From Cyclobacterium xiamenense (lineage in GTDB: Bacteria; Bacteroidota; Bacteroidia; Cytophagales; Cyclobacteriaceae), in the NCBI RefSeq assembly GCF_009467825.1, contig NZ_WIOK01000010.1:1-64000 (forward strand): 64,000 nt of DNA. The letters run 5' to 3'. Within the stretch, counting starts at the first letter, position 1. Each line of letters begins with the position of its first letter. The position numbers were made by a program, and so were the translations under genes. Shown in pieces: positions 55,517 through 62,873 of the stretch. The notes under the pieces are model-generated. The model had not been told where the DNA came from. It made no database searches and saw only the letters and a list, made by a program, of their open reading frames with translations.

Positions 55517-56767
55517 TCAGTCGTTCCAGGCTTTGCTCCCTAGCCCATTAAGGTCCCAGACAATGGCCCCTGCCCGTAAGGTCAGTTCTGCTTCGAGCTT
55601 CTGCGTCCCGGTGGCAGCAGCTCCCGAGGAATCCAGGAATCCATACGCTCCGGTGTGAAGGGAAAAGACAGCGATATCGGCCTCGGCACCTTCGGAGAGG
55701 TGGCCCAGTTCTTCCCGTTGGATGACCTGCGCAGGTTTCCAAGTAGAGGCAGCAATGGCCTCTTGGAGGCTCATTCCCAAGTTCATCATTTTGGATACCA
55801 CATTTAGCATATCTTTCATGCCGCCATTCATACTTCCGGTATGCAGATCTGTGCTGATGGTGTTGGGCCAAAATCCCTGCTGCGTCGCTGGCACGGCGAT
55901 GTCGTAGTAAAAGGAGCCACCACCATGCCCTACATCAAAGATCAATCCCTTTTCCCGAGCTTCTTTCCAATGCGGGCGGACGGTGCCATTTTCATCCAAA
56001 ACCGCTTCTTTCGGCCCATGTCCGGAGTAATTGCGCCCATACATGTGTGTGAGTATATCGCCCGGTTGGAGGATTTCCAGAAATAACGTGGATAAAGGCA
56101 GTGCGGGGTCGGCTCCGCCCAGGTCTACCATGACTGGAATACCTGCGGACCTGCCGGCTTCTGCGGCTTTGTGATAGGGAGCCCATTCGTGTCCCCTGAA
56201 GTGGGCGATTTTCACACCGATTATTTCTGGAAATTGGCGGGCTACCATCGCGGTCATCTTTGGATCCATGTCGCTTTGGTCCTGTTCGTTGGGGACCACC
56301 CCGCTCATGCCATCTCCCACGATATTGATAAAGGCGAGGACCCTTGTTCGGGATCGATCGATTACCTGTTCCTTAAACGTGCGGAAATTCTTCCATCCCG
56401 CTCCACCTGCATCTGCCACGGTGGTCACTCCGGCCCGGAAGGTAAACCCGTCGGGAGGAAGTGCGGAATAACTATTGCTCAGGTAGCGGTGAGGAACCGT
56501 TCCAAAGAAGTGGTGGCCATGAATGTCTATCAAACCCGGACTGACAATCATGCCTGTGGCATCGATCGTTTTCTTTGCTGCGCTGGCATCGATATCTTTT
56601 GCTACTCGGGCGATTTTTTTGTCCTTGATGGCGATGTCTAACACTTCATCCCGCTGATTTTTCGGGTCAATTACATGGCCATTTCTGATCAAAATATCAA
56701 ACTCCTGCGCCTGGAGAACCAACAGGCTGCAGAGAAAAATCGCGAAAGATAGTGGGAATCTCTTCAT
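55517..56767 (-). CDS. Secreted amidohydrolase/deacetylase (COG3964-like), module B copy 1
   Basis: A 416-aa secreted amidohydrolase with a Sec signal (cleavage after LQAQ). Motifs: SPGLIDIHGHHFFG (HxH), IIGVKIAHFRGHEW (lysine strand), VMVDLGGADP at strand 5 (Asp), ILTHMYGRNYSG (His) and ISTDLHTGSMNGGMKD (Asp); FDVGHGGGSFYYD is intact. It starts 3 bp after the CBM9-like gene and precedes RidA. Its protein is closer to the 52389 copy (shared DLHTGSMN) than to the module A pair, which suggests two rounds of duplication. Confidence 0.88.
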   Translation of the reverse strand: MKRFPLSFAIFLCSLLVLQAQEFDILIRNGHVIDPKNQRDEVLDIAIKDKKIARVAKDIDASAAKKTIDATGMIVSPGLIDIHGHHFFGTVPHRYLSNSYSALPPDGFTFRAGVTTVADAGGAGWKNFRTFKEQVIDRSRTRVLAFINIVGDGMSGVVPNEQDQSDMDPKMTAMVARQFPEIIGVKIAHFRGHEWAPYHKAAEAGRSAGIPVMVDLGGADPALPLSTLFLEILQPGDILTHMYGRNYSGHGPKEAVLDENGTVRPHWKEAREKGLIFDVGHGGGSFYYDIAVPATQQGFWPNTISTDLHTGSMNGGMKDMLNVVSKMMNLGMSLQEAIAASTWKPAQVIQREELGHLSEGAEADIAVFSLHTGAYGFLDSSGAAATGTQKLEAELTLRAGAIVWDLNGLGSKAWND

Positions 56768-56770
56768 GGC

Positions 56771-57520
56771 TTATTCAAAGATAAGGTTTCCAAAATAGTG
56801 CGGCAGGTGAAAATCCGGCCGGTGATTGATGACTTCGTTCCAGGTGAAGTAGTGCGGATTACTGGTTTTGCTGCCTGTTTTGTAAAAATTGGCTTTCCAG
56901 CGCACACCGGGACCTGGCGGCGTGATGTCACGGTAGGACTTGAGAATTTTTAGCGGCAGTTTGAATTCGATGTACCAGGTGACAGGTTCCTGGATTTCCG
57001 GGTCGATCTTTCCCGAGAGCGAATGCGCGATTTCGATCTTTTCGATCTTCTCTGCATCCACGACCTCGTATTCCTTTCGGGGAGCAGTCACGTAATGAAA
57101 CAGCGGTACGCCCGAGCAGTTGATTTCCAGGTTAAAGTACTCGAGGGGGGCATTGCTGTCCGGCGCGAAGAAAAATTCTACGCAGGAATCCGTCGAAACC
57201 GGACCGTTGATTTCCTCCACCAGGCAGCGAACGTACTGGTCTTCCACCTTAAATATCCCGTAAATATGACGTTTGTCGTAGCGTAATTTTACCTGGGTGG
57301 TCGGAGAGAACGGCGGGTTTTCACCCATATGCAAGGCAATTTCCGCTGCCGGTACTTCTTGCCAAACTTCTTTTTCCCAATTTCCGTCAATGGGAATCGG
57401 TTTTTTGACAGGTTTAACGAGGTATTCGGAAGGAGCGGGTCCGGGTTGGAACATGGGTTTTGGATTGGGATTTTGAATGGGAGCAAAAGCCAAAAGAAAC
57501 AGGAAGTATATCGGGTTCAT
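56771..57520 (-). CDS. Carbohydrate-binding family 9-like protein
   Basis: A 249-aa exported protein with a short Sec signal (residues 1-17). It matches the CBM9-like beta-sandwich fold: KPIPIDGNWEKEVWQEVP at the start, VKLRYDKRHIYGIFKVED, STDSCVEFFFAPDSN and a final TSNPHYFTWNEVINHRPDFHLPHYFG (in two parts). Such proteins bind sugars or glycan ends; here it probably captures a substrate for the enzymes of module B. It is 39 bp after the cytochrome-fused dehydrogenase and 3 bp before an amidohydrolase, so it is part of the operon. Confidence 0.87.
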   Translation of the reverse strand: MNPIYFLFLLAFAPIQNPNPKPMFQPGPAPSEYLVKPVKKPIPIDGNWEKEVWQEVPAAEIALHMGENPPFSPTTQVKLRYDKRHIYGIFKVEDQYVRCLVEEINGPVSTDSCVEFFFAPDSNAPLEYFNLEINCSGVPLFHYVTAPRKEYEVVDAEKIEKIEIAHSLSGKIDPEIQEPVTWYIEFKLPLKILKSYRDITPPGPGVRWKANFYKTGSKTSNPHYFTWNEVINHRPDFHLPHYFGNLIFE

Positions 57521-57559
57521 CGTGTCATGAAATTAAGTAATAGAAGCTTCCAACACAAA

Positions 57560-59329
57560 TTATTTTAATTCTCTGCGAACCTGGGCTACCTCAGTGGCAG
57601 AAATACTTGAGGCATTGTTGCCAAAGCTTTTTCGAATATAGGTTAGTACGCCCGCCACTTCCGCATCACTCAAAAAGGAATGGGCCGGCATAATGCCGTT
57701 ATAGGCCACTCCATTTACCTCGATTTGGCCTTCCAGACCATTCAGAAGCAATTCGATTAACTTTCGCTTACTATCACCGCGGTTTCCGGTTACCCAATCC
57801 GTTTCGGACAGGGGTGGGAAGCGGGTTCCATCACCCTTCCCGTTTGCCTGATGGCAGGTAGCACAGTAGATATTATACGTTTGGGCACCGGTTTCCAACA
57901 GCCCTTTTTCAAGATTGTCCAATTCTTCGTCGGGGTCTTTGATATTGGTTCTGGTTTTTTTCCGCTCTTCCAGCTTCGCTAGCGCAGCGTCTCCAAATTC
58001 CGACTTGTCTCCGGAATAGACGATTCTCCAGACCTTTCCCTGCACGCTTTCGGTAACGTACAAAGAACCGTCGGGTCCCATGGAAATCCCCATTGGCCGG
58101 GCTGCTGCATCACCGGTATTGACGATTGTGTCCAATTGGGCGAACCCATCGGCAAAGACCTCCCATGGCCCGGAGGGTTTTCCATCTTCGAAGGGCACAA
58201 ACCCCACAAAATACCCTCCCTGCGGGTAGGGACCGCGGATGGTACTGCCGTGGAAGGCAACAAAGGCGCCGTTTTTGTACCTTTCCGGAAACTGATCGCC
58301 CCGGTAAAAGTACAGGTCATTTGGCGCAAAATGGCCGGGGAAACCCACCAGGGGCCATTCCACATTTTCGGCTCCCGTGTCTTTTTCTTTGTCACCACCG
58401 TATTCGGGATTCAGTAATTTTTTTTCGCGCATGTGGTCGTAGTAATAGTACGGCCAGCCGCCATCGGTACCGTCTTCCACTTTGAAAAACTCCTCGGATG
58501 GAAGCAGGGCCGACTCCCAACGGGAATACATTTCCGGCCAAGTCCGGTGTAGGTTATCCCTGCCGTGCTGAACGACATACAAACTGTTTTCTTCCTTATT
58601 CCAATCCATGGCCACTACACTACGTATCCCCGTCGCGTACCGGTATCCGTCTTGCTGGGTTTGGTTCGGTTTGTTCGCATCGAACCGCCAGATCCCTCCG
58701 TGCCATTCCAGCTGCGGACAAGGCTCCATGCCGGGGGCGCCGGGTCGACGATTAAACTCCTGGCAGACGTCTCCGGGAGAGCCAAACGGAACGTACATGT
58801 TTCCCTCCCCATCAAATGCAATGGGTTTAGCGATGTGTTCGTAGCCATGCTCGGCATTCTTATAATCGTCTTTCATGATCAACTCTACCTCTCCCGTAGG
58901 CACCAATTTTTCCGGGTCCAGGCGGGTGCGGTACACCTCACCCGCGGTACTGAAGTACAGGTATCCGTTGTAAATTTCCATCCCGGTTCCGTAATTGCCG
59001 GTATCCGGGTAATCGCCAAACGTTTCTATCACATCGGCTTTTCCATTGGCATCGGTGTCCCGAAGCGCCACGATGCCCTGCCCCTGCTCGTTTGGTACCC
59101 GAAGCTTTACGTAGATGTCTCCATTGTCGTTTACCGTCAGGTGCCGTGCCCGCCCAATGCTATCGACAACCACCAGAGCTTCAAAACCCTCCGGAAGGAA
59201 AAGGCCACCGTTATCCGGGTCGCCTTTGGGGAGGCTGCTGCCCGGATCGCAAGCGCTGCTGATAACAAATAGCGTCCAAAGGAGTACGCATGGACTTGAA
59301 AGTTTTTTGAAATTCACTGTTCCTTTCAT
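57560..59329 (-). CDS. Sorbosone dehydrogenase-like lipoprotein fused to cytochrome c, copy B
   Basis: A 589-aa paralogue of the protein at 34312-36057, starting at the ATG at 59329 (an upstream TTG at 59338 is less likely). A lipoprotein signal (FVISSACDPG) is followed by the beta-propeller (LPEGFEALVVVDSIGRARHL, GIRSVVAMDWNKEENS, PDGSLYVTESVQGKVWRI) and a cytochrome c domain with CATCH and the axial Met in GIMPAHSFLS. It is the first gene of the module B operon, ahead of the CBM9-like protein, amidohydrolase, RidA, SelA-like and amidohydrolase genes. Probably a periplasmic, cytochrome-linked sugar or aldehyde oxidase. Confidence 0.9.
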   Translation of the reverse strand: MKGTVNFKKLSSPCVLLWTLFVISSACDPGSSLPKGDPDNGGLFLPEGFEALVVVDSIGRARHLTVNDNGDIYVKLRVPNEQGQGIVALRDTDANGKADVIETFGDYPDTGNYGTGMEIYNGYLYFSTAGEVYRTRLDPEKLVPTGEVELIMKDDYKNAEHGYEHIAKPIAFDGEGNMYVPFGSPGDVCQEFNRRPGAPGMEPCPQLEWHGGIWRFDANKPNQTQQDGYRYATGIRSVVAMDWNKEENSLYVVQHGRDNLHRTWPEMYSRWESALLPSEEFFKVEDGTDGGWPYYYYDHMREKKLLNPEYGGDKEKDTGAENVEWPLVGFPGHFAPNDLYFYRGDQFPERYKNGAFVAFHGSTIRGPYPQGGYFVGFVPFEDGKPSGPWEVFADGFAQLDTIVNTGDAAARPMGISMGPDGSLYVTESVQGKVWRIVYSGDKSEFGDAALAKLEERKKTRTNIKDPDEELDNLEKGLLETGAQTYNIYCATCHQANGKGDGTRFPPLSETDWVTGNRGDSKRKLIELLLNGLEGQIEVNGVAYNGIMPAHSFLSDAEVAGVLTYIRKSFGNNASSISATEVAQVRRELK

Positions 59330-59338
59330 TGTGATCAA

Positions 59339-59722
59339 ATCAAATGAGGTACGATTGTTTATGTTTTGGTGTGACGATAGAAAACCACACGCAGCGAAAC
59401 CAACCGCGATGGGTTGGACGCTTGCCTTCGGGGCCTTTCTTCCTGCCGGGATGCCTCGTTTCGTATTTATTCCAGCCCTTTTCCGTGGCGATCAGCCCAG
59501 GAATCGGAGCCTGGTTTATTCCGGGTGAATGTGATTTCAGGAGAGTAAGTTAAGTGGAATTCGTAAAATTTACATTAATTTAGTACGCAATCCTGTAAAA
59601 AAATTACGTAAGTGGATGGAACCTGCCAGAAATGGCAAGTAGTTCACAACGAACGCATGGAGTACATGCTCGCGGTACGACGTGATTGCCAGATAAATAT
59701 TCCTCTTGTTAGAAAACGGGCA
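59339..59722. other. Intergenic stretch ahead of module B
   Basis: About 380 bp between the module B operon and the MerR-type regulator, with no supported gene. The promoter of module B must lie here; no clear TAnnTTTG box was identified by eye. Confidence 0.4.
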
Positions 59723-60610
59723 TCAAGCCACGTGTGTCAGAGATAGCAAGTATTCTTTGATATCCTTTAAATAATGCATCACGTGTACATTAGCCGGTAT
59801 TTCCAGGTCCTGCCCGATAATTTGGTATCCGGAAACCAGAATTTCTGATTCCTGAAACTTCTTCGATAGGTAGTCCAGGTAGTCCTGCACCTGAGGGCCG
59901 GAAGGTGACGTGGTAATGACGGTCACGAGGTAGTCCGGTTTATGGACGGAATAAACGCTATTCAAATCCTCTCTAGGTGTGTTTTGTCCCAGGTAGATCA
60001 CTTTATGACCGCTTGATTTTAAGAGGTAACAGGAAAAGAGCAAGGAGATTTCATGGAGCTCTCCTTCCGGAAGGAAGAGGAGAAATTTTTTTCCTCCCCC
60101 TGTATACAACTGTCCGTCAATGGCAACAATAAGTTTTTGCCTGACCAGGTTGCTGATAAAGTGTTCCTGTCCAGGATGAATGCTTCCGGTTTGCCACAAA
60201 ACACCAATTTTCGATAAAAAAGGATAGATGATATTTAGCATGGACATTTCGAAGCCGATTTTCAAAATGTTTGTGGAGATGATCTTTTCAAATCGGTCTT
60301 CGTCCAATTCCACCATGGCGATAATCAGAGAATGAATCTGATCGTCGTAGGCAAAGGACCGATCGGTGAGTTTGAGGACTTCTGTCTTCATGTCCTCAAA
60401 ATTCATCTTCGCAATTTTGCTTATTTTGAAGCCATTGTCGTTCAACAAGGCCACATTAAGAATGAGCTTCAGGTCCTCGTCGTCGTAAAACCGAATATTG
60501 GTCTCTGTCCGTTTGGGTTTGAGAAGGTTGTAGCGTTGCTCCCAAATACGCAAGGTATGCGCCTTGATCCCCGACAGCTGTTCCAGGTCCTTTATGGAAT
60601 AATTACTCAT
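59723..60610 (-). CDS. MerR-family B12-binding regulator (CarH/LitR type)
   Basis: A 295-aa transcription factor with an N-terminal MerR helix-turn-helix (SIKDLEQLSGIKAHTLRIWEQRY), a helical cobalamin-cap domain and a C-terminal B12-binding Rossmann domain. The cap motif W-x9-EH is exact (W139 ... E149 H150 in LWQTGSIHPGQEHFISN) and the lower-axial histidine is H186 in PEGELHEISL. CarH proteins use adenosylcobalamin as a light sensor to repress carotenoid genes in the dark. Its ATG overlaps the crtZ stop as ATGA (60610-60607), and a CruF-like gene lies just upstream, so it most likely controls this carotenoid cluster. Confidence 0.92.
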   Translation of the reverse strand: MSNYSIKDLEQLSGIKAHTLRIWEQRYNLLKPKRTETNIRFYDDEDLKLILNVALLNDNGFKISKIAKMNFEDMKTEVLKLTDRSFAYDDQIHSLIIAMVELDEDRFEKIISTNILKIGFEMSMLNIIYPFLSKIGVLWQTGSIHPGQEHFISNLVRQKLIVAIDGQLYTGGGKKFLLFLPEGELHEISLLFSCYLLKSSGHKVIYLGQNTPREDLNSVYSVHKPDYLVTVITTSPSGPQVQDYLDYLSKKFQESEILVSGYQIIGQDLEIPANVHVMHYLKDIKEYLLSLTHVA

Positions 60611-61056
60611 TTCGATCTTTCTTTAAAGTATTTAAACGGAACAATAAACAATCCGAACGCAACCGATCCGTCCCGTTCCCGGGTAGCGTGATGCGCTTGG
60701 TGCGCTTTAAAAATCCCCGCCAGGTACCCTTTTTTTGGTTTTCTGAAGAACTTCATCCTCCGGTGTATTAGCACATCGTGTAAAAAAAAATAACTCATTC
60801 CGTACAGACTAATTCCGATGCCCATCCAAAATCGGTAATCGAGCGTTTCCACTCCCAGAAAAATCAAAATAACAGCTACGCTTCCAAAAAGCAGTGAAAA
60901 CAGGTCGTTCCACTCAAAATAGCCTTTGGTGTGAACGTGATGGGTTTTGTGAATCCCCCACAATGGACCGTGCATAAGGTACTTGTGAATGAACCACCCG
61001 GATAATTCCATGGATAAAAACCCAGCCGCTATATAAAATAATGCATAGATCATCAT
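60607..61056 (-). CDS. crtZ: Beta-carotene hydroxylase (CrtZ)
   Basis: A 149-aa di-iron membrane hydroxylase that adds 3-hydroxyl groups to carotenoid beta-rings (zeaxanthin synthesis). Four hydrophobic segments and the histidine clusters typical of the fatty-acid-hydroxylase fold are present: IHKYLMHGPLWGIHKTHHVH (about residues 23-42), LHDVLIHRRM and KAHQAHHATRERDGSVAFG. Length is usual for CrtZ. It overlaps the MerR-type gene by 4 bp and starts 37 bp after the CruF-like gene. Confidence 0.92.
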   Translation of the reverse strand: MMIYALFYIAAGFLSMELSGWFIHKYLMHGPLWGIHKTHHVHTKGYFEWNDLFSLLFGSVAVILIFLGVETLDYRFWMGIGISLYGMSYFFLHDVLIHRRMKFFRKPKKGYLAGIFKAHQAHHATRERDGSVAFGLFIVPFKYFKERSK

Positions 61057-61092
61057 TGAGGTAACTTTAATGCGATTAAAATGTTTTTTTTA

Positions 61093-61770
61093 TCAAAGAA
61101 TAATTGCAAGCAGGAAAAAAAACAGCAGTAAATTAAGAAACACGAAGAAGGTTAGTTTATTCTCCTTGGCAAAGGCCAGCTTTCTGTAGAGCATCTGGAT
61201 CACAAAGGCGATCAAAAACCAACTTAAATAGTTAGAAATTGGTATCGTTTCTGATTCCCACTGCCAGAAATCCAATTTGATGGCCACTGGCTCCAGGTTG
61301 AAATCCATCGCTACCATCAGTGCGGCGCCGGCCAGGGCCGCTAAAAAATCGTTTCCAATGATTTGGTGCCAAACCCCGGCAGTTACGTAGACCATTAGAA
61401 ACCAATTGACGCCAATCATCAGCGGGACGCCCAAAATTTTTGGACCAAGTACCGATCCGTAAGAATATTCTCCAAAAATCAGGCCGGTGTTGACGCCAAT
61501 AATTTCGGTCACCATGCCGATCGCAAAAGCACTGAACGCAAATAGCAGAAAATGCCGATTGTATCCCCCGTGGAAGGCGAGTAATAGCCCTGTAACCAGC
61601 AGCAGATGCAGGGGAGTAACCAACTGAAACAGCGGCCGGCTTACTTCCCAGTAAAGGCCACCAATACCCACCAGATGCAAAATCAATACGACAGTTTTTG
61701 CGACGGTTACCCTATTTTTCTTTATTAAATCCGCTGCATTTTGAGGCGTGCTTGTGGTCATCGATTTCAT
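61093..61770 (-). CDS. CruF-like carotenoid biosynthesis membrane protein
   Basis: A 225-aa integral membrane protein with about six to seven hydrophobic segments, matching the carotenoid biosynthesis/CruF (DUF422) group; CruF hydrates psi-ends of carotenoids, but some members act at other steps. Recognisable stretches are GMVTEIIGVNTGLIFGEYSYG, GPKILGVPLMIGVNWFLMVY and AALMVAMDFNLEPVAIKLDFWQW, given here in pieces. The gene is first in a CruF-like-crtZ-carH transcript. Its start (ATG at 61770, or 61761) faces a 122-bp divergent region with a palindrome shared with the DUF4286 gene. Confidence 0.88.
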   Translation of the reverse strand: MKSMTTSTPQNAADLIKKNRVTVAKTVVLILHLVGIGGLYWEVSRPLFQLVTPLHLLLVTGLLLAFHGGYNRHFLLFAFSAFAIGMVTEIIGVNTGLIFGEYSYGSVLGPKILGVPLMIGVNWFLMVYVTAGVWHQIIGNDFLAALAGAALMVAMDFNLEPVAIKLDFWQWESETIPISNYLSWFLIAFVIQMLYRKLAFAKENKLTFFVFLNLLLFFFLLAIIL

Positions 61771-61815
61771 TTTCGGTACAATTTTGGTACGATCCTTTAC
61801 TAATGATTTTTTTCA

Positions 61816-61823
61816 TATTTTTG
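61816..61823 (+). promoter_or_regulatory. -7 box of the DUF4286 gene
   Basis: TATTTTTG fits the Bacteroidota TAnnTTTG consensus, 70 bp ahead of the DUF4286 ATG. It touches the operator-like palindrome at 61823-61838. Confidence 0.45.
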
Positions 61824-61838
61824 TTTCGTTTACGAAAC
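61823..61838. promoter_or_regulatory. Operator-like palindrome in the carotenoid intergenic region
   Basis: GTTTCGT-TT-ACGAAAC is a perfect 7-bp inverted repeat with 2-nt spacer, located in the 122-bp gap between the CruF-like gene and the DUF4286 gene. A dimeric regulator such as the nearby MerR/CarH protein is a candidate binder; not shown. Confidence 0.45.
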
Positions 61839-61892
61839 GGATATGCAAAAACGGATCGTGCCGGGCAAATCTAATAAAAAACAAATAAATCC

Positions 61893-62198
61893 ATGATACT
61901 GTATACGATTACGATTAATATTGACAACGAGCGGGAAGCAGAATTTGTGGAATGGATGAAGTATGAGTACCTACCACGCGTGATGCAGACCGGATTGTTT
62001 TTTGAAAAACGATTTTTCAGGCTTTTGCAGGAGGACAATGGAGATGGAATAAATTTTTCCGCTCAATTTTTTGCAGAAAGTATGGAAGACCTCGAGTTTT
62101 ACCAGAAAAAATACAGTGCTACTTTGTGGGATATGTTAAAAGAAAAATTCGGGAGTCAGTTTGTCTCCTTTCGTTCTGTTCTGGAATCCGTAGATTAG
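61893..62198 (+). CDS. DUF4286 family protein
   Basis: A 101-aa soluble protein of the DUF4286 family, common in Bacteroidota. It starts with the typical MILYTITINIDNEREAEFVEWM and continues with YLPRVMQTGLFFEKRFFRLL, and ends FVSFRSVLES. The fold is thought to be ferredoxin-like (dimeric alpha/beta barrel), but no function is known. It is divergent from the carotenoid genes and convergent with the next gene 11 bp away. Confidence 0.85.
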   Translation: MILYTITINIDNEREAEFVEWMKYEYLPRVMQTGLFFEKRFFRLLQEDNGDGINFSAQFFAESMEDLEFYQKKYSATLWDMLKEKFGSQFVSFRSVLESVD

Positions 62199-62209
62199 CG
62201 GCCGACCAG

Positions 62210-62716
62210 TCAGGAACCGGTTTTTAGCAAAAGCGTTCCTTTCCGTTTGATGATCAATAGCCCAAAATAATCATTAATCAGCGTTTTGCACCTGTTTTCT
62301 GCAAATTGCGCCCGGGTAGGGCTATCGTATAGCAACGTAATTCGCAGCATGGCTTTTACAAAGCCCTCATCCGTTCCTAACTTTCGTAGCCAGCTCTTTA
62401 AGCACGCCGACCAGTCTTCCTGGTATTTTTCGAAATGGCTTTTTCCATCAAATAACAGTTCCAGTTGATTGGATCCATAGCGGAACCGATAAATTCCAGA
62501 CAGTTGTCTGTAAATAACCTGCAGGTGTGTGGCTGGAAAATTGGGCTGTTGAAGGATCTGAAGATACGTATCGTCGTGCAATTGAAGGGGGTTAAAAAGG
62601 CAGGTGAACGAATTTTTAATTTCTTCCACCATGAATGCCATCATCTCCGCCTCCATTGCAGCTTGTGCTTGTTGCAGAATATAGTTTTTATCTAACGGGA
62701 AAAGCTTTTTGGCCAT
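62210..62716 (-). CDS. Hypothetical protein, unrecognised family
   Basis: A 168-aa cytoplasmic protein without signal peptide or membrane segment; predicted mixed alpha/beta content. Features are an acidic N-terminal helix (QAQAAMEAEMMAFMVEEIKN), an aromatic middle (YRQLSGIYRFRYGSNQLELLF) and a basic C-terminus (LLIIKRKGTLLLKTG). No domain is recognised. It ends 11 bp from the convergent DUF4286 gene and lies after the M14-like gene on the same strand with a 157-bp gap. Confidence 0.6.
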   Translation of the reverse strand: MAKKLFPLDKNYILQQAQAAMEAEMMAFMVEEIKNSFTCLFNPLQLHDDTYLQILQQPNFPATHLQVIYRQLSGIYRFRYGSNQLELLFDGKSHFEKYQEDWSACLKSWLRKLGTDEGFVKAMLRITLLYDSPTRAQFAENRCKTLINDYFGLLIIKRKGTLLLKTGS

Positions 62717-62873
62717 AGTTTACCTATCTGCCCGCAATTTATATAAAACTAATGGATTTTGTAAATCACGTCTACAAAAGATACGGTCCATGCCGCGGGA
62801 AAAGCCTTTAAAAATGGACATCATACAAGGAAAAGTGGAGGACGAAGCAATGATGCTACTTCGTCCTTCTGCA

